Part shown: positions 56,660 through 64,000 of the stretch, piece after piece
How positions within the stretch are numbered: position 1 is the stretch's first letter
How the letters are laid out: each line of letters opens with the position of its first letter
Assembly: GCF_900114355.1 (NCBI RefSeq)
Contig: NZ_FOSS01000001.1
Span: 442,044-506,043 of the forward strand
Length of the DNA: 64,000 nt
Direction: 5' to 3'
Source: Lysobacter sp. cf310
GTDB taxonomy: Bacteria; Pseudomonadota; Gammaproteobacteria; Xanthomonadales; Xanthomonadaceae
Made by a program: the position numbers and the translations under genes
Notes under the pieces: generated by a model
Database searches by the model: none
The model's input: only the letters and a program-made list of their open reading frames with translations
Told to the model about the DNA's origin: nothing

Positions 56660-58531
56660 TCAGCCCAACAAGCGATCGATCACCCGCTGCGCCAGGTCCT
56701 CGGCGTCCTGCTCCACCGTGTTCAACACCAGTTCCGGCGCTTCCGGCGCCTCGTAGGGCGAATCGATGCCGGTGAAGTTGGGGATCTTGCCCGCGCGCGC
56801 CTTGGCGTACAGGCCCTTGACGTCGCGTTCCTCGGCCACCGCCAGCGGCGTGTCGACGTAGACCTCGACGAACTCGTCCGGTCCGAACAGTTCGCGCGCC
56901 ATGCGGCGTTCGGCGCGGAACGGCGAGATGAAGCTGACCAGCACGATCAGGCCGGCGTCGGTCATCAGGCGCGCGACTTCGGCGACGCGGCGGATGTTCT
57001 CGACGCGGTCCTCGTCGGTGAAGCCCAGGTCCTTGTTGAGGCCGTGGCGCACGTTGTCGCCGTCGAGGATGTAGGTGTGATGGCCGAGCGCGTGCAGGCG
57101 CTTCTCGACCAGATTGGCGATGGTCGATTTGCCCGAACCGGACAGGCCGGTGAACCACACGCAGCGCGGCGTCTGCGCCTTGCTGCGCGCGCGCGCGGCC
57201 TTGTCGACGTCGACGTGCTGCCAATGGATGTTGCCGGCGCGGCGCAGGGCGAAGTCGAGGGTGCCGGCGGCGACGGTGGCGTTGTCCTCGCGGTCGATCA
57301 GGATGAAACCGCCCAGCGCGCGATTGTCGGCATAGGGCTCGAACGCGACCGGCTGATCGAGGTTGAGATTGCAGTAGGCGACCTCGTTGAGCTCCAGATG
57401 TTTGGCGGCGAGCTGGGCCTGCGTGTTCACGTCGATCTTGTGCTTGATCTCGGTGACGGTGGCGCTGACCGTGCGCGCGCCGATCTTCAGCCAATACGGG
57501 CGCCCCGGCAGCAGCGGGCTCTCGCCCATCCACAGCAGGTGGGCGGCGAACTGGTCGGCGACCTGGGCCGGCGCATCCGCGGAGGCGATCACGTCGCCGC
57601 GACTGATGTCGAGCTCGTCGTCCAAGGTCAGCGTGACCGCCTGGCCGACGCCGGCGACCTCGAGATCGCCATCGGCGGTGACGATGCGCGCGACCCTGGA
57701 ACGCCGGCCCGAGGGCAGCGCCGCGATCTCGTCGCCGGGCCGCACCGCGCCCGCGGCCACGGTGCCGGCGAAGCCGCGGAAGTTCTGGTTCGGGCGATTC
57801 ACCCATTGCACCGGAAGACGGAAGCCGACCTCGACCTCGTCGCGGGCGACGTCCACGGTTTCCAGATGCTCGAGCACGCTGACGCCGTCGTACCAGGGCA
57901 TGGCCGGGGAGCGCTGCAGCAGGTTGTCGCCGCGCAGCGCCGACAGCGGAATCGCGGTGACCTGGGCGATGCCGCGTTGCACCGCGAGTTCGCGGTACTC
58001 GGCGACGATGGCCTCGAACACGTCCTGGTCGTAGCCGACCAGGTCCATCTTGTTGACCGCCAGCAGCACGTGACGAATGCCGAGCAACGCGGCGATGTAG
58101 GTGTGGCGGCGGGTCTGGGTCAGCAGGCCCTTGCGTGCGTCCACCAGCACCACGGCGAGGTCGGCGGTGGACGCGCCGGTGGCCATGTTGCGGGTGTACT
58201 GCTCGTGGCCCGGGCAGTCGGCGACGATGAACTTGCGCCGCTCGGTGCCGAAATAGCGGTAGGCGACATCGATGGTGATGCCCTGCTCGCGCTCGGCGGC
58301 CAGGCCGTCGACCAGCAGGGCGTAGTCGATCTCGCCGTTCTGGGTGCCGTGGCGGCGGCTGTCGGCGTTGAGCGCGGCCAACTGGTCGTCGAACAGCAGG
58401 CGGGTGTCGTGCAGCAGGCGCCCGATCAGGGTGCTCTTGCCGTCGTCGACGCTGCCGCAGGTGATGAAGCGCAGCAGGCCCTTGGATTCGTGCAGGCGCA
58501 GGTAGGCGGCGATGTCTTCGGCGACGGCCAT
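56660..58531 (-). CDS. cysNC: Sulfate adenylyltransferase subunit 1 / APS kinase fusion
   Basis: A 623-residue fusion. CysN, the GTPase subunit of ATP sulfurylase, fills residues 1-450 (P-loop GSVDDGKST 26-33, CPGHEQY, NKMDLV). CysC, APS kinase, fills residues 455-623 (P-loop GLSGSGKST 462-470, [17 protein letters not shown]). With CysD it activates sulfate to APS, which the CysC domain phosphorylates to PAPS. Its ATG overlaps the cysD stop by one base. The last codons lie in a repeat unit that is also present just downstream. Confidence 0.97.
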   Translation of the reverse strand: MAVAEDIAAYLRLHESKGLLRFITCGSVDDGKSTLIGRLLHDTRLLFDDQLAALNADSRRHGTQNGEIDYALLVDGLAAEREQGITIDVAYRYFGTERRKFIVADCPGHEQYTRNMATGASTADLAVVLVDARKGLLTQTRRHTYIAALLGIRHVLLAVNKMDLVGYDQDVFEAIVAEYRELAVQRGIAQVTAIPLSALRGDNLLQRSPAMPWYDGVSVLEHLETVDVARDEVEVGFRLPVQWVNRPNQNFRGFAGTVAAGAVRPGDEIAALPSGRRSRVARIVTADGDLEVAGVGQAVTLTLDDELDISRGDVIASADAPAQVADQFAAHLLWMGESPLLPGRPYWLKIGARTVSATVTEIKHKIDVNTQAQLAAKHLELNEVAYCNLNLDQPVAFEPYADNRALGGFILIDREDNATVAAGTLDFALRRAGNIHWQHVDVDKAARARSKAQTPRCVWFTGLSGSGKSTIANLVEKRLHALGHHTYILDGDNVRHGLNKDLGFTDEDRVENIRRVAEVARLMTDAGLIVLVSFISPFRAERRMARELFGPDEFVEVYVDTPLAVAEERDVKGLYAKARAGKIPNFTGIDSPYEAPEAPELVLNTVEQDAEDLAQRVIDRLLG

Positions 58532-59523
58532 CAGAAATAGCCCTCCTGCTTCTTCTTCTCCATCGAGGCGGAGGGGTCGTGGTCGATCACCCGGCCCTGA
58601 CGCTCGGACGTGGTCGCCACCAGCATCTCGGCGATGATCTGCTCCAGGGTCTCGGCCTCGGACTCGATCGCGCCGGTCAGCGGATAGCAGCCCAGGGTGC
58701 GAAAGCGCACCTTGCGCAGCTGCGGGGTTTCGCCCGCCCGCAGCGGCAGGCGCTCGTCGTCGACCAGGATCAGGGCGCCGTCGCGCTCCACCACCGGACG
58801 TTCGGCGGCGAAGTACAGCGACGGCACCGGGATCTTCTCGCGGTAGATGTAGAGCCAGACGTCCAGCTCGGTCCAGTTCGAGATCGGAAACACGCGCACG
58901 CTCTCGCCGCTGCGGATGCGGGTGTTGTAGAGATTCCACAGCTCGGGACGCTGGTTCTTGGGGTCCCAGCGGTGCTGTTCGTTGCGGAACGAGAAGATGC
59001 GCTCCTTGGCGCGCGACTTCTCCTCGTCGCGGCGCGCGCCGCCGATCGCGGCGTCGTGGCGCGCCGTGTCCAGGGCCTGCTTCAGGCCCTGGGTCTTCAT
59101 CACGTCGGTGTGCACGCTGGCGCCGTGGCTGATCGGGCCGATCCCGCGCGCGAGGCCGTCGGGGTTGGTGTGCACGCGCAGGTCGACGCCGGTCTCGGCG
59201 GCGCGGCGGTCGCGGAAGGCGATCATTTCGCGGAACTTCCAGCCGGTGTCCACGTGCAGCAGCGGGATCGGCGGGCGCGCCGGATGGAAGGCCTTGAGCA
59301 GCAGGTGCAGCAGCACCGAGCTGTCCTTGCCCACCGAGTACAGCATCACCGGGTTACGGAATTCGGCGGCTACTTCCCGAAGAATATGGATGCTTTCGGC
59401 TTCGAGGCGGTCGAGGTGGCTCAGGTCCAAGGTCGGGCTCGTGGCTGCGGGGCGTGCGTGGGCGCCGCGCCGGGACCCGGCGCGACCGGGACTATCTGAC
59501 CACAGAAGGGAATCGGGAGACAT
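58531..59523 (-). CDS. cysD: Sulfate adenylyltransferase subunit 2
   Basis: A 330-residue PP-loop ATP sulfurylase subunit ([14 protein letters not shown] motif, [43 protein letters not shown] end). It makes APS from sulfate and ATP, with GTP hydrolysis by CysN. The N-terminus to about residue 30 is longer than the usual 302-residue CysD and is Arg/Ser/Pro-rich, so the true start may be internal. It is divergent from cysJ across 174 bp. Confidence 0.95.
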   Translation of the reverse strand: MSPDSLLWSDSPGRAGSRRGAHARPAATSPTLDLSHLDRLEAESIHILREVAAEFRNPVMLYSVGKDSSVLLHLLLKAFHPARPPIPLLHVDTGWKFREMIAFRDRRAAETGVDLRVHTNPDGLARGIGPISHGASVHTDVMKTQGLKQALDTARHDAAIGGARRDEEKSRAKERIFSFRNEQHRWDPKNQRPELWNLYNTRIRSGESVRVFPISNWTELDVWLYIYREKIPVPSLYFAAERPVVERDGALILVDDERLPLRAGETPQLRKVRFRTLGCYPLTGAIESEAETLEQIIAEMLVATTSERQGRVIDHDPSASMEKKKQEGYF

Positions 59524-59697
59524 GCCAGCGGCGACGCACCTGCGAACGGGCCGCCATTAGGCCGCCCCGGCCGGCGCGCTCGGAAATGAGCGCAGGGCAT
59601 GAACGCATAACGCAGCATCCTTTCCGCGCGTCTCGCGCGGGGCCTAGCCTGCAGGCTCCGAACCTCGCCGTTCCCTGCCCCGAGCCCGCCTTCCGCC
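59524..59697. promoter_or_regulatory. Divergent cysD / cysJ control region
   Basis: 174 bp separate the two start codons of the sulfate-assimilation operons, so both promoters and any CysB site must lie here. I find no unambiguous CysB site or promoter boxes. Confidence 0.5.
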
Positions 59698-61500
59698 ATG
59701 CCCGCGCCCGCGCTACTTGCCACTCCGCTGACCGAGGACCGGCTGTCCGCGCTGCTGCGTCTGACCGACGACCTCGACCGCGACGGCCTGTGGTGGCTGT
59801 CCGGCTACGCCGCCGGACTGGCCGCACGCACCGCCGGCGGCGCCCTGGCGCCGGTCCCGCTGGCGCCCGAGGCGCGCAGCGGCGAACGCCTGACCGTGGT
59901 CTACGGCAGCCAGACCGGCAACGCCAAGCGTCTGGCCGAGCAGCTTGCGGCCCAGGCCGAGCAGGCCGGCCTGGCGGTGCGGCTGCTGCGCGCCGACGCT
60001 TACCCGACCCGCGAACTCAAGAACGAACGCCACCTCTACCTGGTGGTGAGCACCCAGGGCGACGGCGACCCGCCCGACGACGCCCGCGGCCTGGTCGAGT
60101 TCATCGCCGGCAAGCGCGCGCCCGAGCTCAAGCAGCTGCACTACGCCGTGCTGGGCCTGGGCGACTCCAGCTATCCGCAGTTCTGCGCGATCGGCGCCAA
60201 GCTCGACGAGCGCCTGGCCGAACTCGGTGCGACCCGCCTGCTCGCGCGCGGCGATGCCGACCTGGACTTCGAAACCGTGGCCACGCCCTGGCTGCAGCAG
60301 GCCCTGAGTGCGGCCAAGGACGCGCTCAAGCCGAGCGCGCCGCTGGCCACCGTCACCCCGCTGCGTCCGCTGCCGGCCGCGCCGGCCTACACCCGCGAAT
60401 CCCCGTTCGCCGCCGAACTGCTGGTCAACCAGCGTCTGACCGTGGGCGGCAGCGACAAGGATGTGCGCCATATCGAACTGTCGCTGGAAGGCTCGGGCCT
60501 GAGCTACGCGCCCGGCGACGCGCTCGGCCTGTGGCCGCGCAACCCGCCGGCCCTGGTCGAGGCGGTGCTGCGGACCCTGGAGCTGGACGGCGGCGGCGAG
60601 GTCGAACACGGCGGCCAGCGCCTGCCGCTGCGCCAGTGGCTGGGCGAGAAGCGCGAGCTGACCAAGTTGGCGCGCCCGTTCGTGGCCAGCCACGCCGCCC
60701 ACGCGCGCAGCGACGAACTCAACCGCCTGCTCGCGCCGGACAACGCGGCCGCGTTCACCCGCCTGCTCGCCGACACCCAGGTCATCGACCTGCTGCAGCG
60801 CTACGACGGCGCCTGGTCCGGCGAGGAGCTGGTGGCAGCGCTGCGCCCGCTCACGCCGCGCCTGTACTCGATCGCCTCCAGCCAGAAGCTGGTCGGCGAC
60901 GAGGTCCACCTGACCGTGGCCCACGTCGAATACGCCAGCGCCGGCGGCACGCGCTGGGGCGCGGCCTCGCACCTGCTCGCGCGCAGCGAGGAAGGCGCGC
61001 GCCTGCCGGTGTTCGTCGAACACAACGAACGCTTCCGCCTGCCGCGCGACGGCGCCCGCGACGTGATCATGATCGGGCCCGGCACCGGCGTCGCGCCGTT
61101 CCGCGGCTTCGTCCAGGAACGCGCCGCCGACGGCGCCGGCGGCCGCAACTGGCTGCTGTTCGGCAACCCGCATTTCCGCAGCGACTTCCTCTACCAGACC
61201 GAATGGCAGGCGGCGCTGAAGTCGGGTCAGCTGCACCGCCTGGACCTGGCGTTCTCGCGCGACCAGGCCCACAAGATCTATGTGCAGGACCGCCTGCGTC
61301 AGGCCGGCCGCGATCTCTACGACTGGCTCGAAGGCGGCGCCCATCTGTACGTCTGCGGCGACGCCACCCGCATGGCGCGCGATGTGCACGCCGCCTTGCT
61401 GGCGGCGATCGCCGAACACGGCGGCAAGAGCGCCGAGGACGCCGAGGACTACCTCAACGCGCTGCAGCAGCAGGGCCGCTACGCCCGGGACGTGTACTGA
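59698..61500 (+). CDS. cysJ: Sulfite reductase flavoprotein alpha-subunit
   Basis: A 600-residue CysJ: flavodoxin domain ([28 protein letters not shown]), connecting and FAD domain ([10 protein letters not shown]) and NADPH domain ([16 protein letters not shown]), ending YARDVY. It passes NADPH electrons through FAD and FMN to CysI. It heads the operon divergent from cysD. Its stop TGA overlaps the ATG of a small ORF. Confidence 0.97.
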   Translation: MPAPALLATPLTEDRLSALLRLTDDLDRDGLWWLSGYAAGLAARTAGGALAPVPLAPEARSGERLTVVYGSQTGNAKRLAEQLAAQAEQAGLAVRLLRADAYPTRELKNERHLYLVVSTQGDGDPPDDARGLVEFIAGKRAPELKQLHYAVLGLGDSSYPQFCAIGAKLDERLAELGATRLLARGDADLDFETVATPWLQQALSAAKDALKPSAPLATVTPLRPLPAAPAYTRESPFAAELLVNQRLTVGGSDKDVRHIELSLEGSGLSYAPGDALGLWPRNPPALVEAVLRTLELDGGGEVEHGGQRLPLRQWLGEKRELTKLARPFVASHAAHARSDELNRLLAPDNAAAFTRLLADTQVIDLLQRYDGAWSGEELVAALRPLTPRLYSIASSQKLVGDEVHLTVAHVEYASAGGTRWGAASHLLARSEEGARLPVFVEHNERFRLPRDGARDVIMIGPGTGVAPFRGFVQERAADGAGGRNWLLFGNPHFRSDFLYQTEWQAALKSGQLHRLDLAFSRDQAHKIYVQDRLRQAGRDLYDWLEGGAHLYVCGDATRMARDVHAALLAAIAEHGGKSAEDAEDYLNALQQQGRYARDVY

Positions 61501-61637
61501 TGGCCGCGCTCGACCACAACGGGTTTGCCCCGGCGGATCGGATGCAGCGCGCGTATCGCCATGGACGCGCCGCAGAGCGCGCGATGGCGGTGACAGCGCG
61601 CGCTGCATTCGGCCTGCTCGCGGAGGCGCGGGCATGA
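61500..61637 (+). CDS. Small 45-residue ORF between cysJ and cysI
   Basis: The ATG (61500-61502) shares one base with the cysJ stop and the TGA (61635-61637) overlaps the cysI ATG (ATGA), so it is locked into the operon at both ends. The product is hydrophilic and Ala/Arg-rich (begins [19 protein letters not shown]) with no recognised domain. It may be a real small protein, or merely a coupling device that brings ribosomes to cysI. Confidence 0.55.
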   Translation: MAALDHNGFAPADRMQRAYRHGRAAERAMAVTARAAFGLLAEARA

Positions 61638-63388
61638 GCGCGCATTCGGTCGAAGACATCAAGCGCTCCAGCGCGCGCCTGCGCGGCAGCCTGCTGGAGA
61701 GCCTGGCCGACCCGGTCACCGGCAGCCTGCGCGAGGACGATCAGACCCTGATCAAGTACCACGGCAGCTACCAGCAGGACGATCGCGACATCCGCGACGA
61801 GCGCCGCCTGGCCAAGCTGGAACCGGCCTACAGCTTCATGATCCGCACCCGCACCCCGGGCGGCGTGGTCACGCCGGCGCAGTGGCTGAAGCTGGATGCG
61901 ATCGCGACCACCTACGCCGAGCGCGGCCTGCGCATCACCACCCGCCAGGCGTTCCAGTTCCACGGCGTGATCAAGACCGAACTCAAGCCGACCATGCAGG
62001 CGATCAACGCCACGCTGATCGACACCCTGGCCGCCTGCGGCGACGTCAACCGCAACGTCGCGGTGGCCGCCAACCCGCTGCGCTCGCACACGCATGCGGC
62101 GGTGTACGCGCAGGCCGCGGCGCTGTCCGAGCACCTGCTGCCCAACACCCGCGCCTACTACGAGATCTGGCTGGACGAAGAGCGCGTGGCCGGCAGCGGC
62201 GGCGAGGAAGAGCCGATCTACGGCAACGTCTACCTGCCGCGCAAGTTCAAGATCGGCTTCGCGGTGCCGCCCTACAACGACGTCGACGTGTTCGCCCAGG
62301 ACCTGGGCTACATCGCCGTGCTCGACGAGGCCGGCGAACTGCTGGGCTACAACGTCAGCGTCGGCGGCGGCATGGGCGCGACCCATGGCGATCCCGAGAC
62401 CTATCCGCGCCTGGGCAACGTGATCGGCTTCGTCGCGCCCGAGCAGGTGATCGCGGTCGGCGAGGCGGTGGTCACCGCGCAGCGCGACCACGGCAACCGC
62501 GCCGTGCGCAAGCGCGCGCGCCTGAAGTACACCATCGACGACCACGGGCTGGACTGGTTCCAAGCCGAAGTCGAACGCCGCGCCGGGTTCCATCTCCTCC
62601 CGGCGCGGCCGTTCGCCTTCGCCCACAACGGCGACCGCTTCGGCTGGGTCGAGGGCGAGGACGGACGCGCGCATCTGACCCTGCGCATTCCGGCCGGCCG
62701 CATCGTCGACGGCGAGTCCGCCGACGGCTCGCAGGTGCGTCACCTCAGCGGCCTGCGCGAGCTCGCGCAGTTGCTGAGCGCGCACGAAGACGGCGCGGGC
62801 GCGGAATTCCGCATGACCCCGAACCAGAACCTGACCGTGGCCGGGATCGCGCCGGCGCTGCGCGAGGGCGTCGACGCCCTGATCGCGCAATACGGGCTGG
62901 ACGGTTACCGCGCCGCCAGCCCGCTGCGTCGCAACGCCCTGGCCTGCGTGGCCCTGCCGACCTGCGGCCTGGCCATGGCCGAGGCCGAACGCTATCTGCC
63001 GGAACTGATCGGCAAGGTCGAAGGCCTGCTGCAACGGCACGCCATCGCCGACGCGCCCATCCACCTGCGCATCAGCGGCTGCCCGAACGGCTGCTCGCGC
63101 CCCTACCTGGGCGAGATCGCCTTGGTCGGCAAGGCGCCCGGCCGCTACAACCTGATGCTGGGCGCCGATCACCGCGGCCAGCGTCTGAACACCCTGTACC
63201 GCGAAAACATCGCCGAACCCGAGATCCTGGCTGCGCTGGATCCGCTGTTCGCCGACTACGCCGCGCAGCGCCAGGCCGAGGAAGGCTTCGGCGACTACCT
63301 GCTGCGCAGCGGAACCGTCGCCATCCCGCCCCACGCCATCCGTCCGAGCATTCCGATCGCCGTCGTCGCCACCGAGGTCCGCGCATGA
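61634..63388 (+). CDS. cysI: Sulfite reductase hemoprotein beta-subunit
   Basis: A 584-residue siroheme/[4Fe-4S] enzyme that reduces sulfite to sulfide. Cluster ligands: C438 and C444 (CVALPTCG), C483 and C487 (GCPNGCSRP). The siroheme-binding segment [14 protein letters not shown] and [15 protein letters not shown] are present. It starts at an ATGA overlap with the small ORF and ends with an ATGA overlap with cysH. Confidence 0.97.
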   Translation: MSAHSVEDIKRSSARLRGSLLESLADPVTGSLREDDQTLIKYHGSYQQDDRDIRDERRLAKLEPAYSFMIRTRTPGGVVTPAQWLKLDAIATTYAERGLRITTRQAFQFHGVIKTELKPTMQAINATLIDTLAACGDVNRNVAVAANPLRSHTHAAVYAQAAALSEHLLPNTRAYYEIWLDEERVAGSGGEEEPIYGNVYLPRKFKIGFAVPPYNDVDVFAQDLGYIAVLDEAGELLGYNVSVGGGMGATHGDPETYPRLGNVIGFVAPEQVIAVGEAVVTAQRDHGNRAVRKRARLKYTIDDHGLDWFQAEVERRAGFHLLPARPFAFAHNGDRFGWVEGEDGRAHLTLRIPAGRIVDGESADGSQVRHLSGLRELAQLLSAHEDGAGAEFRMTPNQNLTVAGIAPALREGVDALIAQYGLDGYRAASPLRRNALACVALPTCGLAMAEAERYLPELIGKVEGLLQRHAIADAPIHLRISGCPNGCSRPYLGEIALVGKAPGRYNLMLGADHRGQRLNTLYRENIAEPEILAALDPLFADYAAQRQAEEGFGDYLLRSGTVAIPPHAIRPSIPIAVVATEVRA

Positions 63389-64000
63389 GCCCGCCCGATC
63401 CCATCACCGCCGCCGAATCGCCGCGTGCGCTGGCCGATCTCAACCGCTGGCTGGCACGACTGAGCGCGCCCGATCGCGTGGCCTGGGCGCTGGAGAACAC
63501 CGCCGGCGAGCACGCGCTGTCGTCCAGCTTCGGCGCGCAGGCCGCGGTCTCGCTGCACATGGTCACCCGCCAGGCGCCGAAGATTCCGGTGATCCTGATC
63601 GACACCGGTTATCTGTTCCCGGAGACCTACCGCTTCGTCGACGAGATGAGCACGCGCCTGGACCTCAACCTCAAGGTCTACCGTCCGCAGATCGGCATCG
63701 CCTGGATGGAAGCGCGCATGGGCAAGATCTGGGAACAGGGCGTGGACGGGATCGAGCGTTACAACCGCCTGCGCAAGGTCGAGCCGATGCAGCGCGCCTT
63801 GAACGAACTCGGCGTGCGCACCTGGATCGCCGGCCTGCGCCGCAGCCAGTCCAGCACCCGCGCCAACCTCGATTTCCTGAGCCTGCGCGACGGCCGCTGG
63901 AAACTGCACCCGCTCGCCGACTGGAGCGACCGCGACGTCTGGCAGTACCTGCAGGCGCACGATCTGCCTTATCACCCGCTGTGGCACGACGGCTACGTGT
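63385..64000 (+). CDS. cysH: PAPS reductase (thioredoxin-dependent), C-terminus outside window
   Basis: 205 residues of CysH are visible. The PP-loop region is [41 protein letters not shown] and [13 protein letters not shown] follow. It reduces PAPS to sulfite. The presence of the cysNC APS kinase favours PAPS, but the cysteines that separate APS from PAPS reductases, and the catalytic ECGLH end, are beyond the window. The start overlaps the cysI stop. Confidence 0.94.
   Translation, partial: MSPPDPITAAESPRALADLNRWLARLSAPDRVAWALENTAGEHALSSSFGAQAAVSLHMVTRQAPKIPVILIDTGYLFPETYRFVDEMSTRLDLNLKVYRPQIGIAWMEARMGKIWEQGVDGIERYNRLRKVEPMQRALNELGVRTWIAGLRRSQSSTRANLDFLSLRDGRWKLHPLADWSDRDVWQYLQAHDLPYHPLWHDGYV

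Noticed and set aside
56534-58540. 668-codon open frame antisense to cysNC
   Set aside because: No domain; the opposite frame contains both CysN and CysC P-loops.
59524-59697. Specific CysB-binding site
   Set aside because: I could not find a convincing consensus match, so only the control region is listed.

Overview
The window is about 69-70% G+C chromosomal DNA that looks like Xanthomonadaceae, most likely Lysobacter. Three things point there: the MurD2/MurL route to D-glutamate, a fused aspartokinase-diaminopimelate decarboxylase, and several families of palindromic intergenic repeats. I see no tRNA, rRNA, CRISPR array, insertion sequence or prophage. Most of the window is core metabolism. 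The accessory parts are the DUF11 repeat region at the left end and a flavin/iron-siderophore operon at 44-52 kb.

Layout. 1-8.2 kb, minus strand: a giant secreted DUF11-repeat protein (open to the window edge, at least 2,204 residues) behind a smaller secreted DUF11 protein in the same frame. 8.5-9.5 kb: polyprenyl diphosphate synthase. 9.8-16 kb, minus: a dienelactone hydrolase-like protein, then the lysAC-murL-murD2 operon for peptidoglycan stem-peptide precursors. 16-21 kb: tandem PhzF-like genes, a frameshifted remnant, a DUF3592-like protein, a glycine-zipper protein, an alpha/beta hydrolase and OsmC. 21-31.5 kb: an EF-G paralogue, a MscS channel, a thioredoxin-like protein, a LysE exporter, a DUF533 protein, three lipoproteins, a PIN nuclease, an AraC regulator and an EamA transporter. 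31.5-37 kb, minus: a DUF5916 outer-membrane protein, bdhA with a patatin, and a SET-domain protein with a lysine-rich tail.

37.4-43.7 kb: a complete SUF iron-sulfur assembly operon (Rrf2 regulator, sufB, sufC, sufD, sufS, a GNAT acetyltransferase and a Rieske protein). 44-52 kb: a Fur-box-preceded operon with a TonB siderophore receptor, the PiuC-type hydroxylase, a PepSY membrane protein, DUF2271, DUF4198, ApbE and a membrane-anchored flavodoxin/FNR reductase. The DUF2271 protein carries a DGVSGAT motif like the covalent FMN site of NqrC/RnfG. I infer an NADPH-to-periplasm flavin electron route for reducing ferric siderophores.

52-56 kb: HutD, a ComEA-like protein, an M20 dipeptidase, a glyoxalase-fold protein and a GlsB/YeaQ protein. 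56.6-64 kb: assimilatory sulfate reduction, with cysD-cysNC on the minus strand and cysJ-(small ORF)-cysI-cysH on the plus strand, leading to sulfide. Sulfide feeds cysteine, which SufS uses, so sulfur and iron supply, Fe-S assembly and siderophore reduction all sit within about 27 kb.
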